From Auanema rhodensis (lineage: Eukaryota; Nematoda; Chromadorea; Rhabditida; Rhabditidae), in the NCBI GenBank assembly GCA_964057225.1, contig OZ059895.1, forward strand, positions 14,499,001 through 14,563,000: 64,000 nt of DNA, in the 5' to 3' direction. Made by a program: the position numbers and the translations under genes. This document shows, piece after piece, positions 1-12,704 of this stretch. The notes below the pieces were generated by a model, which was not told the origin of the DNA, did not search any database, and saw only the letters and a program-made list of their open reading frames with translations. Within the stretch, counting starts at the first letter, position 1; the number at the start of each line of letters is the position of its first letter.

Positions 1-1442
1 CAAAAATATTTTGATAACTCGACGAAAATAAAAAAAAAACAATGAAAGTTCAACAAACGGAAAAATAGAAATAACTAAGGTGAAACTGGATAAGAATTAA
101 AATGGTAACATGAAATAAAAAAGAATAAAAGAATAAAAGAAAAAATATTGATAATGATATTCGAAGATAGGTTGTATTTTTATATTAGATTGACACTTCA
201 AAGCTTCAAATCTCTCCAAATAGTGCCGTTGGGTAAAGATTACGCAATTGGTGAAAAAAAATGGTAAACGAAAGAAACAAAATCACATGACCGACAGATA
301 ACTTCAATTATCAGTAAGGACATAAAGGACATAAAATTCCAGATTTGGAATGCAATGAAGAGATGGAAAGCACGAAGCTTGCGCTTTGCTCAGTTCAGGA
401 TTGTTGTTGGCAGGGCAGTAGTGTATGTATGTGTGTCTGTTCGTCGGTTCCCGTCGAGGCTAAGGGCCTAGCAAGAGAGAGAGAGAGACAACGGCGGAAA
501 GAGCAAACACGTGAGAGATGGAGACAGTGAGACAAAATGAAATAGAGTGTAAAGATAGGAGATAGTTAAAGAGACGAGAGAATAGCCCGCAAACGGCTGC
601 CGCCTGCGAGAGGAAAACGCTGAGGAAGCTCTCGTCTACTCGTCATATCGTTTCTTCACCAACACTAGAGTTGGCAAACAGCCCGCAAAAATGCGGGTCG
701 GGCAACCCGTAGCGGTTTTTACAGATTTTCCAGCCGTAATAAAGATAAATCGTCGGTTTTTAACCAATTTTACGGAAAGTAACGAAATAAATGCAAGAAA
801 ATACTTTATTTTATTTAAATATGTTTATTTCTTCTTCATAAATAAACTAGCAGTTATCTTATATATGAGAATCAGTGTAATACGGAATACATACTGATTT
901 GGTATCACTTCGCCGTATTCATTGCTGCAAATACTAATTTAATATTAATTGGTATTCCTACACTTCAGATACACCTCACATACTATCTATTTCATATATT
1001 AATGTAATAATATAGTATACTATATAAAGAGAATATATATATATATTGTTTTCCCATACTACATTCACCTTTCACCTTTGCTTCGTTTTCCTCCGAACTT
1101 TTCAATTTTTTCGGCGCTCAGTGGGCAAATAGTGATTTCACTCTTTCAAAGAGTACCAATCAGTGTAGGGTTTGAACCATACTGTGAATCCTGAAGAATA
1201 TCTTATTTACAGGAACGAACTCAAATACATTACTATGAGTAGTTCCAATTTCCCTTCAAATCGTCGAACACTTAGTAAACTTATATAAGAATCCGACGAC
1301 AAATTACTAACTGCTTCTTAAAAGAATCCGAATGCAATATAGGTTCTAAACCTTGACGACTAACTTCAAACTTCGCTTTGAATTGTTAATCATTCATCAT
1401 TACGCTACATATAAATAGGTGTTTATTATACTAAATCGTAGC
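1..1442. other. Intergenic, no gene seen
   Basis: AT-rich sequence with a short purine-rich run near 470-560 and a GC-rich hairpin-capable patch at about 656-716. Short open frames here lack splice signals or protein-like composition. Nothing else recognised. Confidence 0.5.
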
Positions 1443-1800
1443 CTACCCCATGGTTTTACCCATTAATACATCTTCAACGTTTTGGTTTCGACAATCATCT
1501 CGTTTGAGAGAACCACGACTGCCATTTTTTGCAATTTGTTGAAGAATATTTTCTCTTTTAAAACGTTATTTTAAAACTTGAGCTTTTAAATGTGCTGATA
1601 TTACTTCATAATCTCTTCTTATCTGAAAAATTTTTAATGCTAAGCTACATGTTTTAAAAGTAATATTTCTATAGTACCTGATCTATTTTGGAATTAAGAT
1701 ATAGAAACTTTGTTAAGAATGCTTCTTCATATGACCTAAATCTAATAGGAAGAATCTTGTAAATAAATGGTACTTTGAAATCAAGCAGGGTCTGCTCATT
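1443..1800 (-). other. Possible coding exons of an unrecognised gene or pseudogene
   Basis: On the minus strand, 1678-1800 is a clean 41-codon stretch. It has a TTTTTTTAG acceptor and a GTACTA donor and reads like protein (starts NEQTLLDFKV, ends YLNSKIDQ). After a TTTTTCAG acceptor the frame goes on as IRRDYE and, past an in-frame TAA, as ENILQQIAKNGSRG down to a TAG at 1443. The TAA could be removed by a GTAATA-to-AAAAG intron, but the phases then do not agree. It is therefore either a decayed gene or a model I have not solved. Upstream exons could lie between 1.8 and 2.2 kb, where short open frames appear but cannot be joined. No family recognised. Confidence 0.3.
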
Positions 1801-2971
1801 CTAAAAAAATATTTTATAATAATTTTAAATTGAAAGAGATATAAAAGAAAAAATTAGGAAATACTTAATTATGAAGGAAAAATACAATTCCGGTTTTGAT
1901 TGTTATAAATGTATTTCTGGAAGCATATTATGCGGGAAAGAGCATTGAATATTGAACACCTTTTAGAATTCTATGAACCAGAGTACTAGATAGACAGCTT
2001 ACAACAAAAATTGGGATGGTTGATTAATTGGAAACTATGAAAACCGCAACCACTTCATCTTCTATTAAGGAGATTGCTTTAACGGATTGATTTGTCCCAT
2101 TATTTGAAAAAAAACTTTCGTTTTCCTATATTGCTACTACCACTACTACTACAAATACATGTGTAACAACGAAATTGTGATTGTTTTTATAATTTTATGT
2201 GAAATTCATAATTATTATTTAAACTTTATGAACAGTTAGAACTTGAATGTCAGATACAGCATATTGTATATTGACAATAAGAGAGACAATACAGAAAGGT
2301 GTATTATGAAATAGACGCATAACAACCCATATATGTACAACAATTTCTTCATAGACTCAAGAATCAAAAAGCTGAATGAGAAAGAGAGAAAGATCAGGAA
2401 GACTATTTTTGATGGATCCTACCAGCTTGAACAAAGCTTGTCGTCATCCATATATTTCCAATGCATGTTGCCCAAAACTGCTGGTAAGTATTGAGGAGAC
2501 ATATGAATGAACAATACATTTCAATGGATAAAGCATGATCAAATGACAAGAAAATACGTATCAAAGGTGTTTTCAACTATTTCTTATAGTTGGAACTAGC
2601 CACTTTTGAATGTTGTAAGAAGACGATAAATGAAATTATGTAGAATACAACGAGTATGTGAACGAGACATTCAAGAGAAGGAAATTGAAGTTATTAATGA
2701 GAAAAAATACATATTGACTACTATAAACTATAATAACACGAAATTTGCATAAAATTTCATCAAAAATCACAAAATATACAAAAAATGTGAGAAAAGCAAC
2801 AGGAGAACTACGTACGCGGGAAAAATTATTCTTCGACGACTATTTACGTACAAATAAAAATTCAATCTGTTTTATAGTTGGTTATTCTTCTAGCTCTCTC
2901 AGCCACTGAATTTCGGAAGGATAAAACAGGATAAAATTAAAGGAATCCTTTAATCATTCTTCTTTCACTAA
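1801..2971. other. Intergenic, nothing firm
   Basis: AT-rich. A few short protein-like frames on the minus strand near 1.9-2.5 kb could be remnants of the gene whose exon lies at 1678-1800, but none has phase-consistent splice sites. Confidence 0.3.
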
Positions 2972-3380
2972 TCAAATCTCTATAGGAGCTGCCTTTCTTG
3001 GATGGAGTGGCGCTTGACTGAAATAAAACAAGTTCAGCTACGGTTCAAAAACTTTTTCAGATGTTTTCAAATCTGACCAGGTTAAAATAAGAGCTTACCC
3101 TTCATTCTGATACCTTCTGCAACCAACAAAGCAAGCAATTAAAACCAATCCTATCACAAGAAGGATAATTATTATTAGAAGAGTAACAGTTATTCGATAG
3201 ATGCTATCAACAGAAGCTTGTATACGCCTCGTTGTATCATAGTTATCATAGATTATTCCTAGAAATAAGTACATTTTAAGTATTCGATAAAGTATTAAAG
3301 TTAAAGTTACCTAATAACCCATTTAAAATAGCTTTTTGTTCCTCTCTTAAGGAAGCACTGTACGGATCGATCCGTGCCAT
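2972..3380 (-). CDS. Small single-pass membrane protein, unknown function
   Basis: Three exons, 3311-3380, 3099-3258 and 2972-3017, give a 91-aa protein with consistent phases (1, then 2) and canonical GT/AG borders. The protein starts MARIDPYSASLREEQKAILN. Residues about 42-62 form one strong transmembrane helix (TVTLLIIIILLVIGLVLIAC), followed by a basic cytosolic-looking stretch with cysteines (CFVGCRRYQ) and a short tail ending PIEI. There is no signal peptide, so a type II/III membrane orientation is plausible. The hydrophobic C-terminal residues could resemble a PDZ ligand, which is only an inference. I do not recognise the family. The introns are 52 and 81 nt, normal for this genome. 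Confidence 0.6.
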
Positions 3381-4604
3381 ATTATAAACAGATTGAACAC
3401 ATTATTTGATTTCTTAACTAAAAACAAAGAATAATACAAAGATCAATATGTATAAGTTGAAACATTCTATATATGAAAAGGCGAGAAAAAAAAGAAAGAA
3501 AGCAAGATATTATCTGAAAAAAAGCAAATTAATATGAATGCAACCACTAAGTATTCACATGAGACCAGAAATGATCAGATTCACGTAAATTTACGTGAGA
3601 AACGATTGAGTAAAGATCTTCAATAAATAAATAATTATATTCGAATTTAACTACATGTCAATCATAGCCAGAAGCGTTGCATTTGAGCCAAAAAATTGTT
3701 AAAATAATTTTTTTTTCGAATAATTTAATTTTTGTTTAGAAAATAATAATAAAAATATCAAAAAACAGATTGTTGCAACATGATTGTGTGGCAACTAAGG
3801 AGGTAGCTAGCGAAGCGAAGAGAAATCGGTGGCCGTCAACGGAAATTCGGATATGAATCTAGAAAGCTTTTAAAGACAATATTGCATATAAAAAATATTC
3901 TGTTGGAAATAAATGTTTGAAGTTATTAATTTTTAAACCAAAAGTCAAAAAAAAACTGATAAAAAATGAAAATTAAAGAAAAAATATTATATTTTCTATT
4001 TGATCTAAAAAGAAAATTTAAATTTTCAATTTCGATGAAAATAAACACAAATTTTGAAAAATTAATTAAATAAATGTTTTTTTGTGTAAGTATCTTGTTG
4101 AATAGCCATTATTGATAATGAAAATTGTTTAAGAAAAATAAGAATGGACGACCATCACTTCCAAGCATAAAGCTGCTCTCTGAGCTCAATCTGAGTTTTC
4201 TCACCTCCTGGCTTCTTCTGTTTCCCTTTCTCTCACTCTTCCTTCTCATTTCCATCTTTTATTCTTCTTATTCCATGTTTTCACTCTTCATCTCTTACAT
4301 CCACACCTTTATATGCCTGAAATCCTATGTATTTCCTTCTCTCCCCTACCCCCTCATCATTTCTTCCAAAAGTTCTGCCCGTTTTGGACACGATATGGGC
4401 GGTCTGCAGTTTCCGATATATAGCTGAGATACAACTATTTTCGAGTTTGCTTCAAACATCCTTACCTTGAAGATAGATTATTATGCAAATTTGAAAAAGA
4501 AAAGTGTTAGAAATACGTGGAAAACGTATTTAAACTTGAACTTAGAGCAGTAAGAGAGTGAAAAGAGCTAAACGGATAGGAGAATGAAAGAGGCAGAAAG
4601 AGAA

Positions 4605-4606
4605 TA

Positions 4607-4680
<74 letters not shown>

Positions 4681-4690
4681 GGGGGGGGGG
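4605..4690. repeat. (GA)n microsatellite ending in a G run
   Basis: Near-perfect GA dinucleotide array followed by a run of about eleven G at 4680-4691. It creates an artefactual serine/leucine-rich open frame on the other strand. Confidence 0.9.
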
Positions 4691-7600
4691 GCAATCCAAT
4701 GGATAAATATCCATACATTATACGTCTATATGAGAGAATATGATCTATGCATGTAGGTGTGACTTCCAAGTAAGGAAACTTTCTAACCTTTAATATCTGA
4801 AACCTGAAAGTTCTCAAGCATTTCAACTATTAGCCAATATAATTTTAAAGTAACATCAAATAAAAGTGTTGCATGAGAATGAGATTTGAGTTAATGAATA
4901 ACGAGAGGACCTTTGGCAACTTTTTTGAATGAAAACCGACGGATTGATGAACAGAATAAGAATAGAAAGAGTCAAGATGTCACATTTGTCTACAATTAGT
5001 TTAGTTTGAAGAAGAAAAGAAAAAAAAGGTTGCCGTTCTTAGAGGCATAGATAATATGATTTAGACGAAAAAAAATAAGCTTTTTTTTCAATTTTATTCA
5101 AACATACACATGTACATGTATAGATAGTCTATTTTTTAGTAAAAAAAGCTATATATGTAACTTCTAATGAATCCATTGATATCTTTTATAATCGTTTTCC
5201 TAATTCATTAGTTATTTTTCATAAATCTTCTGCAGTACGGCAACACATATTTTATTTTGTCTTCTTCACAACAAAAATAAAATAAAAATATATAGTTTAA
5301 AGAACATTCAATAAGTATACTATATTATATGTAAGACGAAAAAAAAATGCGAAAAATAAATATTTTTTATTCGAAGGAAATGAACGAGAATAAATGAGTG
5401 AGATGGAGATGATGATTCCTAATATAGCTAATCCTGCATGATATAACATCAATCTATTCTATATCTCTTTCATATATCTTAACCTATCCAATAACTTTTG
5501 TTAAATCCTCTCTCTCTCTCTGGCTTAAGATGATTAGAATAATGTTTTTTTTTTAAAAATGACAGTCATAAGGGTCAGAAAAAGAAAATATCACAACCGC
5601 ATGTTGACACGTTGATATTCACGTAAAATGAAATACGCAATAGATTTAACGTGTAATTTCATTTACTCTAATTAAGATGTAGGATTGCATACAATACATA
5701 TTTAATGATAAATCTTTTTTTTTATATAATATAATATTTAATTTATATATTTAAATGTATAAAATTATATGAGAACTATTGCGTGAGCTGAATATATGTT
5801 TCGTAGACGACTGACAACCTCGCAGATGGACAGGAAAAAGAAGTTGCAAAATTCGGTTTCTATCGACGGCGTCGAGTAATCAGTAGCATCGTCTCACCCT
5901 ATCCTCCACCCCCCTTTTCGTAACAATCTTCTCACTCTATTCGTTTACTATGCCCCCACCCATCTCATACTCCATCCTCCTTTCTTTCTTACTTTGAACT
6001 TCTCCTTCGCCCTGTCTCTCAATCTCATATCTCTCATTCTCACTGTCTCTCTGTCTTCCTTGATATCCGTCATGCTCATTTCGACAACTTGCTCTTACAA
6101 GCTAGCTAAACGGCACGAAAAGAAAATGGAATGGAAGAAGCAATTTTGGTAACAAGCCAGATATCTCAAATGATCTTCCTTTTCAAATATCCTTTTTGAC
6201 AATGACTTGACATGTTCATATAATGTATTTCAGATTGCATATAAAGTGTAAATGAATAGATTTCGAATAAACAACATAAAATAAACAAATAAACAATATC
6301 ACATACGATTAAGTATTCTTCGTATGTTAGATGTGACGAAAAAGCTTGCAGTCTTACTTAACTTGACAAGACTTTCAATACAAATCAGGGCTGGGACAAA
6401 TTGAAGACTACGGGAATAAGAAGGGAACGTTTAGGAAGAATGCAGGATAAACTATATTTACTCGTATTTCTTTTTGTTAGCTATACATGAATATGTTATA
6501 GTTAAGTTGAGACGAATAAGATAGATGAAAGGTATTAGGTGAGTGAGATTGAGTAATATCTCTAAAATCTTATAAGTAGCCTGAAATGGACATACTCTGA
6601 AATCTATCTTATATATCTCATATATTCATTATACGTATAGATAAAGGAAAAAGAAATTTTAAGTGAAGCTATATATATATATATATATATGAATAATTAG
6701 TATAACTATATACATATAGTAAAAGCATAACATGTATTATAATAATTGTATATATTTGATCCTTCTTTCTTTTCTTCCTGCTCTCATAATAGCCTTTCCG
6801 TTTAGGAATATAGTATGTTAAATGTCAGAGATCAAATAGACACAATAAGATACTAACTATATGATATATGTAACTAATCCACAGATAATTTTCATATATT
6901 TTTTTCTTCAAAAAAAAATGAAATGAAAGGTAATAGCTAACTAAAATTTTTTGAAAATATTTATGCAAAATTTGAGCATTTAACATTGATATGATTACTA
7001 GTCATTTAATCTCAGCTAAAAAATTATATGATATTTATTCAAAAACGTTATATCATATAATATAATTTTTAAAAATTTCTTATTGTAATGCTATAAATAG
7101 ATAAATTATAAATATTATATTTAATATAATTATTGACAGTATTATTGTATATTGTGTCGAAATAAAGTTCACTATATCTTAACTATATGATATAATTATG
7201 AGTCAAATATATACATATATAGATATATACTATATGAATTAATGTACATACTTACTATATACTAATCTATGTTGCTATTATAATATATTTTAACATCTAA
7301 TTAGCATATTATAACATAGAATTAGCATAAAAATATTTCAAACACAAATCAATATAATTTTACGTGATATACGTGAAGATAAAAGCCTAAAAATTAAATA
7401 AAATAAATTCAATTTTTAAAAATATTTAATTATTATTCTTCAAAAAAATAAAATAAATTATATGTATATGATATATAAATATTAATAAAAACTAAAAATG
7501 TTTTCGTTTTATTCTTATTCGTGTAAGTAATCTGATATTGTATCTCATCTCATCATTAGCTTAGAGGTTTAAAACAGAAAAAAATGTCAGAAATCAGGTT

Positions 7601-8648
7601 AAAAATCAAAAATTTGTCGTAATAAAGATATAAATTTACAAGAAAACATCAATCATTTTAACATGTTAATCATATTTAAATGATTGACATAGACATATTT
7701 ATTGATTGATATGATGTAATATGATAACTATATGTATATATAGTTTAATATAAATAAATTATATGATATGAGTTTTAAAAATAAAAATATATTAATAGTA
7801 ATATAAAGATAATTATAAATGAATGTAGTTTATAAATATATATATTTAATATAATCAATATTCATTTATTATTATTTTAATTATCGTTGTTAATGATAAT
7901 GAAACATTTTAAAGAATTTGGCAGAAAAAAAAAGGAAAAACATGAAAAGCGTGACGAAATAATTCAAAAGCTATACATGGACAGATGTGCTGCTGCTTAA
8001 TGCTACTGCTCCAACTACTGGCTAGTTCTAACATAAAATTAGAGAGAAGTAGCTTTGTGAATTGTGATGCGATGATCACTGTCATCATTCATCATTTTGT
8101 TTCGCTCTTTCTTCTTTTTTTTTGGTTTTTTAATTGTTTTATTTAATGAAATAGAATATTGTAAATATATCATATCATATAATATAATTCATAAATATGA
8201 ATAAATTATATGAAATGTGGAAAAAAACAATTCGTAGAATAAGCAGTTCAAACGTCTAATCGAATGAAAATGAAGTTGGGTTGTAAGCTGGCTGTTAAGC
8301 AATATGGCTATTTGAATGCTCAAATTTGAACAAATTAAATGAATAAAAGAGATTTAGTTGATGAAATATTCTCTTATTTGAATGTTGTTCTACATTTGAA
8401 TGTTGTTGGAAGTTTGTGTGTGAATACTGGTGACCAGAAGGCACAAATGCCTAAGCTTAATATTATATACAGCGTGATGTTCGAAAGCTTAAAGCATAAA
8501 CAACAAACAACTCTCAAATCTGAGAATCTGTGTATAGCTCTAGTCTTGTTACCAAATGTAAATCGAACGGATAAGGCAAATCAAGATGGCTAAAAGTGAA
8601 TGAGCAAGCAACGTAGAGACGAAGAATGAATACACGGAGATGTAACAT

Positions 8649-8813
8649 ACTGAGTAAAACAGAAGAAAAGCTTGTTATTGAGAAATATAGATGACTAAAT
8701 GGTCAGATTGATGTCAAACATATTGCTTTGAAACTTGATTAGTATGCTGGACGAGCATTAACAAATATTTAATTCATTGTATCAAAACGGAGAGAAAACC
8801 TGAGAAAGTATGA
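8649..8813 (+). pseudogene. Decayed coding relic, family unknown
   Basis: One plus-strand frame reads as protein-like sequence (LSKTEEKLVIEKYR, then LNGQIDVKHIALKLD, then YAGRALTNI, then FIVSKRRENLRK) interrupted by TGA, TAG and TAA codons. The spacing looks like point-mutation decay, not random sequence. The lysine- and isoleucine-rich helical pattern would suit a DNA-binding or transposon-derived helix-turn-helix, but no family can be named. No terminal repeats were seen around it. Confidence 0.25.
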
Positions 8814-8864
8814 AATCTACCCTAAAAAGAAAGAAAGAATGAGAGATCGAAAAATGAGAGAATG

Positions 8865-8867
<3 letters not shown>

Positions 8868-8917
<50 letters not shown>

Positions 8918-8937
8918 GAGAGATAGAGAGATACATA
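8868..8937. repeat. (GA)n microsatellite
   Basis: GA array with a few GATA interruptions at its right end. Confidence 0.9.
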
Positions 8938-9388
8938 TATAGATAGATAGATACTTAGATAGCACGAGCAAGAGTATTGGAAACGATGTAGAAAGAAGGG
9001 AGAGGAAAAGTAAATTGGTATAAGAGAGAGAGAGAGATATGAAGGTATAAGCAGGTGAAATCAAAACTATTTTTTGATTTAAGGAAGACAATTAAATATA
9101 CGTATATTCACATAGTTAAATAAACTTTTATGTAACTTTTCTAGTTATCTTGAATTTTTTTTTAAATGTTTGCAAAAAAGAAAATTTCATGAAACGAAGT
9201 TGCAGTTAGGTGTTCATATGGTGTTTTTCTGGAAAATGAGGAAGGTATTGGTAGATTAGATGAGACGACAAAGCTCTTCTTCGTCTTCCGAGTTTTCAGA
9301 GTTGTTTCTTCTGACAGGAAGTAGAAGTGGTTTGTTGAATCTTTGAGTTCGTTATGGAAAGAAGAGATATGGAGCATGAGAAAGATAT

Positions 9389-9390
<2 letters not shown>

Positions 9391-9447
<57 letters not shown>
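9391..9447. repeat. (GA)n microsatellite
   Basis: Near-perfect GA dinucleotide array of about 56 bp. Confidence 0.9.
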
Positions 9448-9453
<6 letters not shown>

Positions 9454-10905
9454 CATAACGGATCAGATTATATTCAAATATGAAAAGTTATGCCAGGAAA
9501 GAGGAAGACACGCAAGAGGAAGACAACCTACTTCATCTTTCAAAATTTGCTTATAACGAGTTGATTTAAAGGAAAAAAATGATAAAAGTATGGAAAAGCT
9601 TAGGATAACAAATGAAGTTTGTTCTCTAAATGAAAAACGAAATAAGCTGGATGATGTTGATAAGCTTGTGGTAACAGCGTTATGCTTCAAACCTAAGCAA
9701 TTCTTTCTTGTAGTTCCTTAAGTTGAATATTCAAGAATATTCTCCGTTTGTCGTCGAAGGAATTGCTTTTGAACAAATTTCTCTTTAACAAAAGCCAAAA
9801 AAGGAAATGGATAGAGCGGCAGGATGAAGAAGTGACCAGCAGGTGAAGGTTCGTACTTTGTTTACGAGCGTGCCGCTGAGCATAAGCTTCGAAAAAACGG
9901 CGACGAGGGCAGCAAAGGAACGAAGAATGTCCCTCAGGGCGTGAACGAGAACTTCATCCACGGGAGCAGACGAAGACGGAAAGCAAAGAATTGAGAAAGG
10001 AATGATGTGAAAAGATGAGCTGGACGAAGGAATAGCCTTGCCGAGTAACAAAACCGAAAGACATCCAAACACACATACACACACACGCATACAGACACAG
10101 ATACGAAAGACGAGGACGACACGGAAAACGAGGAAAAAAGACAAATTTGTTGTTTCTTCTGATGCTCATCCAAACAGATTACATGTTGTCATAAAGATGA
10201 AGCTAAGAGAATTCAAAGACAAAATAGCCGCATCAACCATGTTTTAACATTGAAAAAGCAAACGTTCCTCAACATCTTTATTATTTTTTTTTCTGGGAAA
10301 CGAAAAGAGAGATGAAGCAGAATAGTAGATAGAATAGGAGTGACCAGTGAATGTTCAGTGAAAAGAAGGGATAAGCTTCATAGAAGAGAATATGATGTCG
10401 AAATTAAAACTTTAGCCTCATTCAGAATTCATAATCAATTAATCTACTGGAGGGATCTTTTCTCAGCAACTTTTTTTTTATTTTCTCTTCTTATATGTGT
10501 ACAAAGGGAATTAATCAAATATAGTCAATAATAATACAATTTGTTTCTTTATTTATACAACAAAAAAGAATAAAATTCAATCAAAGTCAGTAAAAGAGAG
10601 AGTGAGAGATGATGAGAGAGAGAGAGAAATGAGAAGAGGTGAGAGATGGAACTATAGGTATAATCTTTGAAGCTTTCCATCCAAATAGTTATCTTACAAA
10701 TTAAAAAAAGACATTAAGTAAGTTGAAGAAGCTTCTATTCCCGCATTAGATCAATTCTTCTTCTTATTGGGGGGGTTGGCTATCAACTGCTGTTGAGGTT
10801 CGGCATTGCTCTTTTCAGATTTTCATTCTTCAAATGTATGTAACTCACATATAATTTTCAAAATAATAATCAATACTAATAAATCAAATAATATAAATAT
10901 ATTTA

Positions 10906-11169
10906 AAACCTTTAATAGAAATACTATTTGATATAAAAGAGCATTCTGAATTGAGAAGTCATTGCGAAAGAGACACTGGTCAGCTATTCCTAACGAATTC
11001 TGAATATATGAATCATTCAAGTTTACTCAAGAATCACAACTTACAGCTTTTCTTTGAACCTCTTTTCCTAATATCTTTCATTGAAAATTGCGTTACAGGA
11101 CCATTATACGAATTACTTCAAAAATATTTTGACGACCAATCAACAGCATCTTCAATACCAATTAGTTAG
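10906..11169 (+). other. Possible coding exon, unrecognised
   Basis: About 88 codons stay open in one plus-strand frame up to a TAG at 11167, with protein-like composition: ILFDIKEHSELRSHCERD near the start and GPLYELLQKYFDDQ near the end. A TTTAATAG acceptor precedes it, but the obvious upstream mini-exon would create a stop at the junction, so the 5' structure is unresolved. The first ATG in frame gives only about 53 residues (MNHSSLLKNH...). It could be a last exon, a pseudogene fragment, or chance. Confidence 0.3.
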
Positions 11170-11829
11170 TTAATATCTAATTTCTTTCTTGAATTCTTTA
11201 CTCATTTTCATATTGCGATTTCGCGATTTAAATCATTGAACAGCAAAAGTTTAAGTTTTGAATGTGAATAAGCTTGACATATATACATCAAACCTAAGTT
11301 TGTGCTCGAAAACTTGAGTTGAAATCTTTTTTTTGGCCAAAAATGAACTGCCACAGGTTATTTTCTTAATTCAATTTTGAACTGAATTGAATGACAAACA
11401 AAGACAAATACAATGAATTTAAGAGAACCATATTTCCTTCTTGAAGGTTAGGAAAATAAAAAGAAGAAGTGAATTTACTTTTATGGAATTTGCTGGAAAA
11501 AAGAAAGAAAAAAGAAGCTTAATCAAAAGAAATACGTGGCCACTAAAATTTGAAAAAAATATTCAAATCTAACCAATATTTTAAAATTTTAAAAATTAAT
11601 TATAAAGCTAAAATATATTTAAACATATTCAGACAAAAAGAATTTTAATTTTTCTCTCTTTCAACAATTTTTTTGATGTTTTTTAACATAACATAGTATG
11701 GCCACGTATTTATTGACACACCTAATACATCCATTTTTTCAAGTTTTAAAAGAAAAAATAAAGTTTTAAAATAGGTTTATATAGCATATACTATATACTA
11801 TATGTTATATAATATATGGATAGTAGATA

Positions 11830-11895
11830 TAAATAATAAAAAATAATTTTATAAATGATAAACGATTACCAAGAAAGATGAAAACTTGAGTTCAA
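11830..11895. repeat. Inverted-repeat arm A (left)
   Basis: Pairs with 12705-12770 in opposite orientation with only a few mismatches over about 62 bp (core TAAATGATAAACGATTACC). Interleaved with a second inverted repeat. Confidence 0.85.
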
Positions 11896-11929
11896 TGCTA
11901 TTTCCATGTTCGAAAAAGCCTTAATGTGC

Positions 11930-12317
11930 TTAGTCGTCATTCACGAGATATTCGTAGCAACGTTTACTTAAGACTTCGTCCAGAACTTCTCTAGTTCTTA
12001 CAAGTCCTTGTTGCTTAGCACGCAGACTCATTGCAATGATATTCAGGTCTGACCTGAGGTGTCTGTGCTCTCACAGACGAAGCGACTCCCTCTTTGGGAG
12101 AACAAGGGCAATAGATCAGTAGATTTCTTCTACGGAATAGTTCGTGAATTTACAGACGTGATAAATCCCTCTCTAGGATTTGTTTGAGATGAGTACTCTA
12201 CAGTACAGTCGTTGAGAGATCAAAGCGAATGTTGTACAAAAATATGTAGAATGCTGACCTCCACAGAGCTTGCCGCTCTTTAGTTTTTTTTCCTTTTCCG
12301 CCACTTTTCTTCAGCAT
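11930..12317 (-). CDS. Candidate small basic protein, 74 aa
   Basis: Exons 12259-12317, 12154-12195 and 11930-12053 join in consistent phase to a 74-aa protein. It has a lysine/glycine-rich N-terminus (MLKKSGGKGKKTKERQALW), then STHLKQILERDL, DLNIIAMSLRAKQQG and the C-terminal VLSKRCYEYLVNDD. It looks largely helical with no membrane segment. The first intron (63 nt) needs a TGTAGAG acceptor and the second is 100 nt ending CCTCAG. The gene lies between the arms of inverted repeats, so it may be part of a mobile or duplicated segment. No family recognised. Finding the same protein in related worms would settle whether it is real. Confidence 0.45.
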
Positions 12318-12418
12318 TTCTTATTGTTCATTATTTAGGATAAGAGGTTCAGTTTCTCAGTCATGACAGAGATAGATAGAGAGAGAAAGAGAGGGAGAGA
12401 AAGAAAGAAAGAGAGAAG

Positions 12419-12446
12419 TGTGATAAAGTTGAAGGACAGAAGAAGC
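12419..12446 (+). repeat. Short third copy of arm B sequence
   Basis: The sequence around GTGATAAAGTTGAAGG recurs here directly relative to the right arm at 13169 and inverted relative to 12542-12620. It also follows a degenerate GA tract (12362-12418). Confidence 0.7.
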
Positions 12447-12541
12447 CGTGTCGGAATGTATCGTATCGTTGCCCAAGTCTGGATGACATAGATAACTATA
12501 TCTATGAATAATGAATTAGTTTTCCTTCTTTATATATTTTG

Positions 12542-12616
12542 TATTTTTCCATAAACAAACAATATATTACTCATATCCATGTATCTTCATATAGCTTCTT
12601 CTCTCCTTCAACTTTA

Positions 12617-12620
<4 letters not shown>
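12542..12620. repeat. Inverted-repeat arm B (left), 79 bp
   Basis: Essentially perfect reverse complement of 13169-13247, continuing inward into a CT array that matches the GA array beside the right arm. Confidence 0.95.

Positions 12621-12681
<61 letters not shown>
12621..12681. repeat. (CT)n microsatellite
   Basis: About 60 bp of CT adjoining arm B (left). It is the inverted counterpart of the GA tract at 13037-13168. Confidence 0.9.
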
Positions 12682-12685
<4 letters not shown>

Positions 12686-12704
12686 GTATGTATATGTTTA
12701 CCCT

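Larger units (their letters stand above)
3381..10905. other. Long gene-poor, AT-rich stretch with microsatellites
   Basis: No phase-consistent gene found. It contains (GA)n arrays at 4.6, 8.9 and 9.4 kb, an (AT)n run near 6670-6690, pyrimidine-rich patches at 4.2-4.4 and 5.9-6.1 kb, and a decayed protein-coding relic at about 8.65 kb. The longer open frames at 4.1 and 9.8-10.1 kb coincide with T-rich or stop-poor patches open in several frames at once, so I do not call them genes. Confidence 0.5.

Noticed and set aside
4125-4427. 100-codon plus-strand open frame
   Set aside because: Lies in a pyrimidine-rich patch, reads as a string of S/L/F residues, and has no splice partners.
9785-10173. 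Overlapping open frames of 71-119 codons in all three minus frames
   Set aside because: A stop-poor patch; simultaneous openness in several frames argues against real coding.
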